A stretch of DNA of 34,852 nucleotides from DATJSJ01 sp035504175. Lineage in GTDB: Bacteria; Pseudomonadota; Alphaproteobacteria; Acetobacterales; Acetobacteraceae. Location of the stretch: positions 1 through 34,852 of the forward strand of contig DATJSJ010000047.1 in assembly GCA_035504175.1 (NCBI GenBank), given 5' to 3'. This document shows, one piece after another, positions 15,991-23,921 of this stretch (within the stretch, counting starts at the first letter, position 1; every line of letters starts with the position of its first letter). A program made the position numbers and the translations under genes. Under the pieces are notes generated by a model, which did no database searches, was not told the DNA's origin, and saw nothing but the letters and a program-made list of their open reading frames with translations.

Positions 15991-17436
15991 TCAGGCGATG
16001 CCGCGCACCACGGGTATCTCCAGGTCGCGGATCTTCTTGCGCAACGTGTTTCGGTTGAGCCCGAGCATGGCCGCCGCCTTGATCTGGTTGCCGCGCGTCG
16101 CCGACAGCGTCATGCGGATCAGCGGCCGCTCAACCTCGGCGATCACCCGGTCGTAGATATCGTGCATCGGCATGCCGTCATGGCTCGCCGCCAGGAACTG
16201 GCGGATATGCCGCTCCACCGCGGCGGCCAGCGGCTCCGGTCCGGCCGGCAAGCCGGGCATCTCCGCCGGCAGCGGCGCCTCGGCAAGCTCGGCGGCGACG
16301 ATGTCGGCGCCGAGCCGCTCCTGCGGATAGAGGGCGGCCAGGCGTCGCATCAGATTCTCGAGCTCGCGCACATTGCCCGGCCAGCGATAGCCGCGCAGCA
16401 CCTCCATCGCCGCCTCATCGAGCGTTTTCTGCGGCAGCCCGGCCTGGCGCGCCTTTTCCAGGAAATGGCGGGCGAGCTCGGGGATGTCCTCGACCCGCTC
16501 GCGCAGCGGCGGCAGCCGGATCGGCACCACGTTGAGGCGGTAGAACAGATCCTCGCGGAACTGACCGTTGCGGATCGCGAGCCGGAGATCGCGATGCGTC
16601 GCGGTGATGATGCGCACATTGGCGCGGATCGGCTGGCGGCCGCCGACCGTGGTGAACTCGCCCTCCTGCAGCACGCGCAGCAGCCGGGTCTGCGCCTCGG
16701 CCGGCATGTCGCCGATCTCGTCCAGAAACAGCGTGCCGCCGGCCGCCTGCTCGAAGCGCCCGGCGGTGCGGTTAAGCGCGCCGGTGAAGGCGCCGCGCTC
16801 ATGGCCGAACAGCTCGCTCTCGATCAGCTCGCGCGGGATCGCCGCCATGTTGATCGCGACGAACGGACCGCCGCGGCGACGGCCGTAATCGTGCAGCGCG
16901 CGGGCGACCAGCTCCTTGCCGGTGCCGGACTCGCCGTTGATCATCACCGTGAGGTCGGCGGTGGTGAGCCGGGCGATCGTCCGGTAGATGTCCTGCATCG
17001 CCGGGCTGCGGCCGATCAGCGGCAGCCGGTCCTCGCCCTCGGACGCGACCGGGGCATCGGCCTGCGGCAGCGGCGCCGCCAGCGCGCGCCCGACCACGGC
17101 CAGCAATTCCTGTAAATCGAACGGCTTGGGAAGGTATTCGAAGGCGCCGCGCTGGGCCGCCTTCACCGCCGTCATCAGCGTCGACTGCGCGCTCATCACC
17201 ACCACGCGCAGATCCGGGCGCACGCGACGGATGCGCGGGATCAGGTCGAGCCCGTTCTCGTCCGGCATCACCACGTCGGTGATGACGAGATCACCCTCGC
17301 CGTCCTCCACCCAACGCCAGAGGGTCGAGGCATTCGAGGTCGAGCGGACCTGGTAGCCGGCCCGGCCGAGCGCCTGGGTCAGCACGGTGCGAATGGAACG
17401 GTCGTCATCCGCGACCAGAATCGTCGGCAGCGTCAT
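15991..17436 (-). CDS. ntrC: Nitrogen regulation protein NtrC (sigma-54 activator)
   Basis: 481 aa, normal length. Receiver domain with phosphoacceptor D54 in VITDVVMPDENG and KPFDL (105 region). Central AAA+ domain with Walker A GESGTGKE (168-175), the sigma-54 contact loop GAFTGA (215-220) and Walker B GGTLFLDEIGDMP. C-terminal Fis helix-turn-helix in GNQIKAAAMLGLNRNTLRKKI. Phosphorylated NtrC oligomerises at enhancers and drives sigma-54 transcription of glnA, amtB and similar genes during nitrogen limitation. Its kinase gene ntrB lies upstream on the same strand but is separated by a 200-bp hairpin repeat array, unlike the usual tight or overlapping ntrB-ntrC junction. Confidence 0.97.
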   Translation of the reverse strand: MTLPTILVADDDRSIRTVLTQALGRAGYQVRSTSNASTLWRWVEDGEGDLVITDVVMPDENGLDLIPRIRRVRPDLRVVVMSAQSTLMTAVKAAQRGAFEYLPKPFDLQELLAVVGRALAAPLPQADAPVASEGEDRLPLIGRSPAMQDIYRTIARLTTADLTVMINGESGTGKELVARALHDYGRRRGGPFVAINMAAIPRELIESELFGHERGAFTGALNRTAGRFEQAAGGTLFLDEIGDMPAEAQTRLLRVLQEGEFTTVGGRQPIRANVRIITATHRDLRLAIRNGQFREDLFYRLNVVPIRLPPLRERVEDIPELARHFLEKARQAGLPQKTLDEAAMEVLRGYRWPGNVRELENLMRRLAALYPQERLGADIVAAELAEAPLPAEMPGLPAGPEPLAAAVERHIRQFLAASHDGMPMHDIYDRVIAEVERPLIRMTLSATRGNQIKAAAMLGLNRNTLRKKIRDLEIPVVRGIA

Positions 17437-17464
17437 CGCCCTCGGTGCCTAGCGGGGTAGTGAC

Positions 17465-17600
17465 AAAGACAGGCCAGGGCTCTGCCCTGGACGGGTTCCC
17501 ATCGCGCTTGCGCGATGGGAACCCGACGCTGGGGCCCGAGGCCCCAGACCCCCATGACCTGACGAATCGCTTTGCAAAGGCCGTGCCTTCGCGGGGGTCA
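17465..17600. repeat. Dispersed GC-rich hairpin repeat array, copy B (ntrB-ntrC intergenic)
   Basis: Three perfect hairpins stand in a row: CCAGGGC-TCT-GCCCTGG (17474-17490), a 16-bp stem with a 2-base loop (17492-17507 with 17510-17525), and CTGGGGCC-CGA-GGCCCCAG (17529-17547). A CTTTGCAAAG palindrome follows at about 17570. Hairpin 3 plus flanks matches copy A (8206-8262) in inverted orientation, and hairpin 1 matches its second stem. It fills the 200-bp gap between ntrC and ntrB and could attenuate or process the ntrBC message. Confidence 0.75.
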
Positions 17601-17636
17601 CGCTTGGCATTGCCGGAGGGGCGCCATCATCCCGCC

Positions 17637-18767
17637 CTAGATGATCTCGACCTCACCCGAATCCTCCGCGAGAACCGGCAGGAACAGGCGGAACTCGGTG
17701 CGGCCGGGGCGGCTGTCGACCTCGATCAGACCGCCATGGTCGCCGATGATCTTGGCCACCAGCGCCAGCCCCAGCCCGCTGCCGGACGGCTTCGAGGTGA
17801 CGAAGGGCTCGAAGAGATGCGGCCTGATGTCCTCGGGAATGCCCGGACCGTCATCACGCACGGTCACCGCCAGCGGCAGATGAACGCGCACCGGTGAGCC
17901 CGGAATCGCGAGCCGCACGCCATGCTGATAGGCGGTGACCAGGGTGATCTCGCCACGGCCGGAATCGCCGGTGATCGCCTCGGCCGCGTTCTTCACCAGG
18001 TTCAGCACCACCTGCACGAGCTGGTCGCGATTGCCCCAGACCGGCGGCAGCGAGGGATCGTACAGCTCGGTGATCCGCAGATGCGCGGCCACACCACTCC
18101 CGGCCAGCCGCTTCACGTGCTCGAGCACGCGATGGATATTGACCGCGCGCCGCTCGATCGGCTTCTCCCCGAACACGTCCATCCGGTCGACCAGGCCACG
18201 AATCCGGTCGGCCTCGTCGCGGATCAACACCGCAAGCTCACGATCCGTCTCGGCGACGCTGCCCTCGAGGAGCTGTGCCGCGCCGCGAATGCCGGAGAGC
18301 GGGTTCTTGACCTCATGCGCCAGCACCGCCGCCATGCCGGTGACGGTGCGGGCGGCGCCCCGGAAAGTGAGCTGGCGATCGAGCGCCCGGGCGGCCGAGA
18401 CGTCGTGCAGGGTCAGCAGCACCATGCCCGGCTCGTCCGGCACGGTGGTGCCGTGCACGACGATGCCGGCCTTGTGCAGGCGCGGGCTTTCCAGCGTCAG
18501 ATCGTGATCGGCGATAGTCGCCTCAGCCCGCCGCACCTGCTCGATCAGCCGGAACAGCGGGCTGTCCTGCGGCACCAGATCGGCCAGGCTGAGCTGCACG
18601 AGCTGCGGCAACGAGATGCCGAGGAACTGCTCCGCCGCCTGGTTGGCGTAGCGGAACCGGTTTGCCGGATCGAGCAGCACGACCGGCACCGGCACCGCCC
18701 CCATCATCGCGGCATGGTCGAGTGCGGGAGTGCGGACGCGGCGCACCAGGGCGAGCGGGCTGGTCAT
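17637..18767 (-). CDS. ntrB: Nitrogen regulation sensor kinase NtrB
   Basis: 376 aa, cytoplasmic (no membrane segment). A PAS domain occupies residues about 20-125 (VPVPVVLLDPANRFRYANQA). HisKA follows with H151 in AVLAHEVKNPLSGIRGAAQLL. The HATPase has VVLNLVKNAAEAI, VRDDGPGIP, FVTSKPSGSGLGLALVAKI. NtrB phosphorylates NtrC under nitrogen limitation and dephosphorylates it when bound by unmodified PII. The ATG overlaps the dusB stop by 4 bases (ATGA), the arrangement that gave dusB its old name nifR3. The protein ends in an acidic tail. The downstream gap to ntrC carries a repeat array. Confidence 0.96.
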   Translation of the reverse strand: MTSPLALVRRVRTPALDHAAMMGAVPVPVVLLDPANRFRYANQAAEQFLGISLPQLVQLSLADLVPQDSPLFRLIEQVRRAEATIADHDLTLESPRLHKAGIVVHGTTVPDEPGMVLLTLHDVSAARALDRQLTFRGAARTVTGMAAVLAHEVKNPLSGIRGAAQLLEGSVAETDRELAVLIRDEADRIRGLVDRMDVFGEKPIERRAVNIHRVLEHVKRLAGSGVAAHLRITELYDPSLPPVWGNRDQLVQVVLNLVKNAAEAITGDSGRGEITLVTAYQHGVRLAIPGSPVRVHLPLAVTVRDDGPGIPEDIRPHLFEPFVTSKPSGSGLGLALVAKIIGDHGGLIEVDSRPGRTEFRLFLPVLAEDSGEVEII

Positions 18768-19846
18768 GCCGCGAGCTCCGCCGGCAGCGGTGCCGCGCGG
18801 CCCGCCCCGCGTTCGATCAGCGGGTCGAGGAAGGCGTCGATCCGCCGTTCGACCTCGGCAACCGTTGCCAGGCGGTTGATCGTGGCCCGGAACTCCGCGG
18901 CGCCGGGCAGGCCGCGCGCGTACCAGCCGAGATGCTTGCGCGCCAGGCGCAGCCCGGCCTCGATCCCGTAATGTCCGAGCATGGCGCGGTAATGCCCCAG
19001 AATGATGGATTTCTGTTCAAACAATGCCGGCTCCGGCAGCCGCCGTCCGGTGCGCAGGAAATGCGCCACCTGGCGCAGGAACCAGGGCCGGCCGTAGCAG
19101 CCGCGGCCGATCATCACCCCGTCGGCGCCCGACCGGGCGAGCGCCGCCGCGGCGTCGTCCTCGGAGAGGATGTCGCCATTGGCGATCACCGGGACGCCCA
19201 CCGCCTGCTTCACCCGGGCGATGAACTCCCAGTCCGCCGTGCCGGTATAGAATTGCTGCCGCGTGCGGCCGTGCACGGTAACCATGCGGATGCCGCAGGA
19301 TTCGGCGATGCGGGCGAGCGCCGGCGCGTTCAGGCTGGCATGATCCCAGCCCATGCGCATCTTCAGCGTCACCGGCACCGGCACGGCGCGCGCCGTCGCC
19401 TCCAGGATCGCGGCGGCGCTGCGCTCGTCGCGCATCAGCGCCGAGCCGGCCTGCTGCCCCACGGCGACCTTCTTCACCGGACAGCCGAAATTGATGTCGA
19501 TCAGCTCCGCGCCGCGATCGACGCCGATCCGCGCCGCCTCCGCCATCGCCGCCGGGTCGCAGCCGGCGAGCTGCAGCGCGTTCGGGCCGCCGGCGGCGGA
19601 CGCCATCTCCGCCATGCGCAGCGTGTTGCGGTTCTCCCGCACCATCGCCCAGGAGGCGATCATCTCCGAGACCACCATTCCCGCCCCCTGCTGCCGCGCG
19701 AGCGCGCGGAACGGCAGGTCGGTGACGCCCGACATCGGCGCCAGAATCACCGGCGTCGCAATCGCGACGTCGCGCGATGCGCCCGGCAGCACGATGGGCG
19801 CCAGCGGCATCGGCAACGAGGCCGGAACGGGAGATAGGTTGCCCAT
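18764..19846 (-). CDS. dusB: tRNA dihydrouridine synthase DusB (NifR3)
   Basis: 360 aa. FMN enzyme that reduces uridine in the tRNA D-loop with NAD(P)H. TIM-barrel motifs: VILAPMSGVTDLPFR at the N-terminus, NALQLAGCDP, the catalytic Cys in INFGCPVKKV, LKMRMGWD, the substrate-binding VTVHGRTRQQFYTG, VIANGDI and GVMIGRGCYGRPW. The C-terminal helical domain (YRAMLGHYG, ARKHLGWYARG) recognises tRNA. The ATG at 19846 is used; an internal ATG at 19810 is equally possible since neither has a good ribosome binding site. Only 64 bases separate it from the divergent ispDF start. It forms an operon with ntrB (4-base overlap), as throughout the alphaproteobacteria. Confidence 0.95.
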   Translation of the reverse strand: MGNLSPVPASLPMPLAPIVLPGASRDVAIATPVILAPMSGVTDLPFRALARQQGAGMVVSEMIASWAMVRENRNTLRMAEMASAAGGPNALQLAGCDPAAMAEAARIGVDRGAELIDINFGCPVKKVAVGQQAGSALMRDERSAAAILEATARAVPVPVTLKMRMGWDHASLNAPALARIAESCGIRMVTVHGRTRQQFYTGTADWEFIARVKQAVGVPVIANGDILSEDDAAAALARSGADGVMIGRGCYGRPWFLRQVAHFLRTGRRLPEPALFEQKSIILGHYRAMLGHYGIEAGLRLARKHLGWYARGLPGAAEFRATINRLATVAEVERRIDAFLDPLIERGAGRAAPLPAELAA

Positions 19847-19910
19847 GATTTGGGCAGGCTACCGGGGCGACGGTTGACGCGCAATCACCTGCTGCGCATT
19901 CCTGCGCCGC

Positions 19911-21017
19911 ATGTCTCTCGTCGCGCTCCTCTTGGCACCCGATTCCACACGACCGTATTTTGTGCAGCTTGCCGGACAAGCGGTCATCCGCCACGCCGCC
20001 GCCTCACTGGCGGCAGCCGGCGCGGCGATCCGGCCGCTCGGGCCGCCCGCGCGGATCGCCGCCGCTTTGCATGGTCTGCCGCACCGCCCGGCGCTTGCGA
20101 TGGACGAAACCGACCGGGTGGGACCGCTTGTCGCGGCGCTCGAGGCCCTGGTGGGCGAGGGTGCCTCGATCGCGCTGTGGCACGACGCCGCCCGGCCGCT
20201 GATCCCGGCCGGTACCATCCCGGCGCTGCTGCGGGCGCTGGAGGCGCCGGGCTGCCTCGCCGCCGCTCCGGCGCTTGCCGTGCCGCTGCTGCGGCGCGAC
20301 CCCTCGGGTGGCGACACGTGTGACATCGCGACGCTGCTGCAAACCCCGATCGCCTTTCGCGTCCCGGCGCTGCTGGCGCGGCTGCGCGCCGCGCCTCCGG
20401 GCGCGGCCTGCGAGACAGTGATGCTCGGCGGGCTGGGCGCCGCGCTGGCGCTCGTGCCTGGCGCCGCCTGCAACATCGCCCTGACCGAGGAGCGCGACGC
20501 CATGTTGCTGGAAACCGGGCTGCGCCCGACGCTGCTGCCCCGCACCGGCACCGGCTTCGACGTGCATGCCTTCGCCGCCGGGCGGCCGCTCGTCCTGTGT
20601 GGCATCACCATTCCGCATGATCAGGGGCTTGCCGGGCATTCCGACGCCGACGTCGGCATTCACGCGCTGTGCGACGCCATCTATGGCGCGCTCGCGGAAG
20701 GGGATATCGGGCGCCACTTCCCGCCGGCCGAGGCGGTGTGGAAGGATGCCGACAGTGCCCGCTTCCTGCGCCATGCGGCCGCGCGGATCGCCGCCCGCGG
20801 CGGCACCCTGACCGCCGCCGATATCACGCTGATCTGCGAGCGGCCGAAAATCGGGCCCTTTGCGATGGCGATGCGTGAGCGTCTGGCGGACCTGCTGTCC
20901 GTGCCGGTCGGGCGCGTCTCGGTCAAGGCCACCACCACCGAACGGCTCGGCTTCACCGGCCGCGGCGAGGGCATCGCGGCACAGGCGGCGGCAACGCTGC
21001 TCCTGCCGGAGAGCTAG
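19911..21017 (+). CDS. ispDF: IspDF fusion with degenerate IspD half and intact IspF half
   Basis: 368 aa. The C-terminal 160 residues are a complete 2-C-methyl-erythritol 2,4-cyclodiphosphate synthase: GFDVHAF, GHSDADVGIHALCDAIYGAL, GDIGRHFPP, and VKATTTERLGFTGRGEGIAA. The N-terminal half is recognisably MEP cytidylyltransferase (VALLLA at the start, LWHDAARPLIP, LLQTPIAFR, NIALTEERDAMLLE). However, the CTP-binding AAGxGxRxG loop and the PKQY motif are replaced by APDSTRPYF, and the conserved Lys before the Thr near the domain end (NxKxT) is Ala/Leu (NIALT). An in-frame TGA 12 codons upstream excludes a longer N-terminus, and no other frame encodes the loop. The cytidylyl transfer step is therefore doubtful for this protein; the cyclase step looks sound. 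Confidence 0.92.
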   Translation: MSLVALLLAPDSTRPYFVQLAGQAVIRHAAASLAAAGAAIRPLGPPARIAAALHGLPHRPALAMDETDRVGPLVAALEALVGEGASIALWHDAARPLIPAGTIPALLRALEAPGCLAAAPALAVPLLRRDPSGGDTCDIATLLQTPIAFRVPALLARLRAAPPGAACETVMLGGLGAALALVPGAACNIALTEERDAMLLETGLRPTLLPRTGTGFDVHAFAAGRPLVLCGITIPHDQGLAGHSDADVGIHALCDAIYGALAEGDIGRHFPPAEAVWKDADSARFLRHAAARIAARGGTLTAADITLICERPKIGPFAMAMRERLADLLSVPVGRVSVKATTTERLGFTGRGEGIAAQAAATLLLPES

Positions 21018-21076
21018 ACCATGATCTTCGGAGGGGGACTCGCCGAAAACGCGAATCCTCGACCGAAAACGAAAGC
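21017..21076 (+). repeat. Dispersed intergenic repeat, copy 1
   Basis: Starts at the last base of the ispDF stop codon with GACCATGATCTTCGG and continues to a CGCGAAT-8-GAAAAC block (21050-21070) ending GAAAGC. A second copy lies inverted at 29300-29352: 13 of 15 bases match in the first block and about 20 of 27 in the second, with a 7-base length difference between. Further on, GATCAT (about 21102-21107) mirrors the ATGATC of the left end. Confidence 0.5.
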
Positions 21077-21209
21077 CACACTGCGAACGCCCGGCACGGT
21101 TTGAACGATCATTGTCCGGCTCCGCCGCCGGCCTTGCGGAACCGTTGCCGCCCTGCCCACCTTTGGACATGGATGCAGCATGGACAGGGCGAAGGAGGAG
21201 GGTGCTGTC

Positions 21210-21545
21210 ATGACACGTTCGGTTCGGCAGTCTTCGATCCGTCGGTCGGCCTTCTGGGGTCTGGCGGCGGCGCTGGGTGTCGCGGCCTGCACGCCGGTCG
21301 CCGCCGTGCCGCCCTATCCGCCGGTGCCGCCGCCTCGCGTCGAAGTCGTGCCTAAGCCGCCGGTCTCGGCGACCGCGCTGAGCTGGCAGCCCGGACACTG
21401 GAACTGGACCGGCACCGGCTATGTCTGGATGCCCGGATTGTATGTCGAGCGGGCCGGCCACGGCACGTTGTGGCAGGACGGATACTGGTCGCAGACGCCG
21501 AACGGCTATGTGTGGGTCCCAGGACATTGGACCACCGGCGGCTGA
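21210..21545 (+). CDS. Small Trp/Gly-rich lipoprotein (YXWGXW-repeat type)
   Basis: 111 aa from the ATG at 21210, which follows a superb ribosome binding site (GAAGGAGGAGG, 8 bases away); an ATG 30 bases earlier lacks one. The first 27 residues are a lipoprotein signal: basic N-terminus, hydrophobic core, lipobox VAAC with the lipidated Cys at 27. A proline-rich linker (PPYPPVPPPR) follows. The mature domain repeats a W-P-G-H/Y-W theme: LSWQPGHWNW, GYVWMPGLYV, LWQDGYWSQ, GYVWVPGHW. This matches the YXWGXW family of envelope proteins of unknown function. It is probably anchored to the outer membrane. It is not obviously linked to its neighbours. Confidence 0.82.
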   Translation: MTRSVRQSSIRRSAFWGLAAALGVAACTPVAAVPPYPPVPPPRVEVVPKPPVSATALSWQPGHWNWTGTGYVWMPGLYVERAGHGTLWQDGYWSQTPNGYVWVPGHWTTGG

Positions 21546-21556
21546 GCGCCTGACGG

Positions 21557-21574
21557 CCGCACCTCCGCGTGCGG
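21557..21574. terminator. Hairpin between convergent lipoprotein and kinase genes
   Basis: CCGCAC and GTGCGG pair over 6 bp around a 6-base loop in the 54-bp gap between two convergent stop codons. No T-run is present on either side, so termination is only suggested by its location. Confidence 0.35.
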
Positions 21575-21599
21575 ATCCGGCGCGGGGACGGGGTAAGGC

Positions 21600-23621
21600 T
21601 CAGACGGCCTCGTGCGACATCGCGTGGCGGTCCAGGCTCACCCGGACGCGGTTGGTCAGCTCGTCGACGCGGAACGGTTTCTGCAGCACGTCGGCCCGGC
21701 CCGGCCAGCGCTGCAGGCTGCCGGGCGCGGAGTAGCCGGTGGAGAAGAGCACCGGCATATCCGGGCGAAGCCGACGCGCGGCCAGCGCCAGTTCCACCCC
21801 GTCCCGGCCGGGCATGCAGACATCGCTGAACAGCAGGGCGATCGAGGGGTCGTCGTGCAGCGCCGTCAGCCCCTCCTCGGTGCCGGCCGCGGTGACCACG
21901 GCATAGCCGGCCGAGCGCAGCGCGAACTCCGCCATGAGCCGGAGCTCGGCGTCGTCATCGACCACCAGCACGCGCTCGCCCGCATGCACTGCGGGCGCGG
22001 GCAGGACCGGAGCCGCTTCGGCCACAGCCTCCGGCGCGGCGTCGACCGCCTGCACCGCGCGCGGCAACAGGATATCCACCCGCGTTCCGAAACCTTGCCG
22101 GCTGGCCAGGCGAACGGTGCCGCCGCATTGCCGGGCGAACTCGTGGATCTGCGCCAGGCCGAGCCCGGTCCCCTGGCCGGCCGGTTTGGTGGTGAAGAAC
22201 GGTTCCAGGGCGTGGCGCCGCACCTCCTCGGTCATGCCGGCGCCGTCATCGATGACCGAGAGGCAGACATACTCGCCTGCCGCAACCGCCTCCTCCCCGG
22301 GCGGCGCGGACGGATCCGCCGTCATCAAGGTCGGGGCGATGGCAATGCGGATTGTGCCCGCCTCGGCGATCGCCGCGCGCGCATTCAGAACGAGGTTCAG
22401 CAGCGCCGATTCGAGCTGGTTGCGGTCGGCCAGGCATAGCCAGGCCGGCCGCGGCGGCGACGCGAGCTCGAGCCGGATCGCTTCCCCGGCGGTTTGCACC
22501 AGCAGATCCATCATGCCGGTGACGATCTCGCCCGGATCGAGCGGGGTCAGGCGCAGACGCTGGCGCCGGGCGAAGGTCAGCAGCTGGCCGGTCAGGCGCT
22601 CCGCCTTGGCGGAGGCCGCCATTGCCGATTCGATCAATCGCCGGCTCAGCGGTTCCGGCGGCAGGCGGCGGCGCAGCAGTTCCAGATTGCCCTCGACGAC
22701 AGTCAGCATGTTGTTGAAGTCGTGCGCGATTCCGCCGGTGAGCTGGCCGACCGCCTGCATCTTCTGCGCCTGCCGCAGCGCCTCCTCGCTGGCGTGCAGG
22801 GCGGCCACCGCGTGCACCCGCTCCGTCACGTCGATCACCGCCGCGAGCAATCGTCGCGGCCGCCCGGCCTCGTCCTGCTCGATCCGCGACGAGACCAGGG
22901 CATGGATGGTCCGGCCGGAGCGATGCCGGAACACGCATGGCGCGTCCCGCGCTTCCTCCAGGCGCGACGTCGAGGCGGAGCCGTCAGCGACGGCCGGCGG
23001 CGCGGGCTCCGTCAGAAACGCGCGGATCGGCCGCCCAAGCACGTCCTTCTCCTCGGCATAGCCGAGCAGTTCGAGCCAGTATCGGTTGGCGGCGACGATG
23101 CGCCCGGCCGGATCGAGGATGTGCAGCGGCACCGGCACGGTGCCGCTGAGCGCGCGGGCTTGCGCTTCGCCGGCGCGCGGCCTGGTCCCGGCGCCATCTT
23201 CGTCAGTCTGTCGCCACATCTCGGTCCCCGACCCGGGCCGGCCGCAATTCGACGAAGCAGCAGCGACGCGGGGCAGCCGCGCCCAGAGCATCGCTGCCGC
23301 CGTCACCGAAATGCCGGCGGCCAGCAGCGTCACCGCCGCGACGGCCCCGGCCGCGGACGTCCACGGGGCCGCGACGGCCAGGAGATGGCCGCCGCCAAAG
23401 GCGACGAAGACCAGGCTCAGCATCCAAAAGAGCCAGGCGAAGCCGAGATCCCGGCGCCGCAGGGCCAGCACGATCAGCGCGACGGCGATGCCGCAGCAGG
23501 CGAGGCCGGTCAGCGCCTCGGCCGCGGCCTGCAGCCCGAACTCTCCCGGCATGTCCGGCCGCACCGGGGCGGCGAGACCAGACGGGTTGAAAAGCGACGC
23601 AAGCCAGTCTGCAGCGAGCAT
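21600..23621 (-). CDS. Hybrid sensor histidine kinase/response regulator with small membrane sensor
   Basis: 673 aa, ATG at 23621 with GGAG about 7 bases upstream. Residues about 33-118 form three membrane segments; the middle one contains VFVAFGGGHLLAV with His79 and the layout resembles the ethylene-receptor-like domain, without its Cys. Then PAS/PAC (about 162-270: VPVPLHILDPAGRIVAANRY, GYAEEKDVLG), HisKA with H300 in LTGGIAHDFNNMLTVVEGNL, HATPase (LLNLVLNARAAI, VIDDGAGM, FFTTKPAGQGTGLGLAQI) and a C-terminal receiver (VLVVDDDAELR, phosphoacceptor D600 in LLFSDVCMPG, KPF). The IAHDFNN kinase class often acts as a self-contained hybrid. No output regulator is adjacent. Signal unknown. Confidence 0.92.
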   Translation of the reverse strand: MLAADWLASLFNPSGLAAPVRPDMPGEFGLQAAAEALTGLACCGIAVALIVLALRRRDLGFAWLFWMLSLVFVAFGGGHLLAVAAPWTSAAGAVAAVTLLAAGISVTAAAMLWARLPRVAAASSNCGRPGSGTEMWRQTDEDGAGTRPRAGEAQARALSGTVPVPLHILDPAGRIVAANRYWLELLGYAEEKDVLGRPIRAFLTEPAPPAVADGSASTSRLEEARDAPCVFRHRSGRTIHALVSSRIEQDEAGRPRRLLAAVIDVTERVHAVAALHASEEALRQAQKMQAVGQLTGGIAHDFNNMLTVVEGNLELLRRRLPPEPLSRRLIESAMAASAKAERLTGQLLTFARRQRLRLTPLDPGEIVTGMMDLLVQTAGEAIRLELASPPRPAWLCLADRNQLESALLNLVLNARAAIAEAGTIRIAIAPTLMTADPSAPPGEEAVAAGEYVCLSVIDDGAGMTEEVRRHALEPFFTTKPAGQGTGLGLAQIHEFARQCGGTVRLASRQGFGTRVDILLPRAVQAVDAAPEAVAEAAPVLPAPAVHAGERVLVVDDDAELRLMAEFALRSAGYAVVTAAGTEEGLTALHDDPSIALLFSDVCMPGRDGVELALAARRLRPDMPVLFSTGYSAPGSLQRWPGRADVLQKPFRVDELTNRVRVSLDRHAMSHEAV

Positions 23622-23736
23622 GGCGGCTCCAGATCCGCGCCGGAACGGCTGCGACGGAACGTACCACTACCGCAGAATTCACGAAACCGCGATTTCCGCG
23701 TCAAACCCAATTTGTTGTCTTGACATCCGAAAAAAT

Positions 23737-23813
23737 TGGTCGGAGCGGCGGGATTTGAACCCACGACCCCCAGTCCCCCAGACTGATGCGCTACCAGGCT
23801 GCGCTACGCTCCG
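23737..23813 (-). tRNA. tRNA-Pro (anticodon GGG)
   Basis: 77 bases including an encoded CCA end. The acceptor stem CGGAGCG pairs with CGCTCCG. The D-arm is GCGC-AGCCTGGTA-GCGC. The anticodon loop CTGGGGG gives anticodon GGG. The T-arm is GTGGG-TTCAAAT-CCCGC. On the minus strand the gene is followed by a run of T (ATTTTTTCGG), which would help termination. The position at the end of the fabH-ihfA-merR run is common in alphaproteobacteria. Confidence 0.97.
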
Positions 23814-23853
23814 ACCGGGACCCCCGACGCGGTCGCACCGGGGTTCGGAGGAC

Positions 23854-23882
23854 GATGTAGCAAGCGGCCGGGGTCGTCGCAA
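23854..23882 (-). promoter_or_regulatory. Candidate promoter of tRNA-Pro
   Basis: On the minus strand TTGCGA (23882-23877) and TACATC (23859-23854) are separated by exactly 17 bases, 41 bases before the mature tRNA 5' end. This would leave a leader of roughly 30 bases for RNase P. Boxes match consensus at 4/6 and 3/6. Confidence 0.45.
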
Positions 23883-23921
23883 CGCGGCCGGCCGCGTGGG
23901 GCGGCGAGCGCCGCGGCGCAG

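Noticed and set aside
23679..23882. 67-codon minus-strand ORF
   Set aside because: It is a translation of the tRNA-Pro gene and its flanks.
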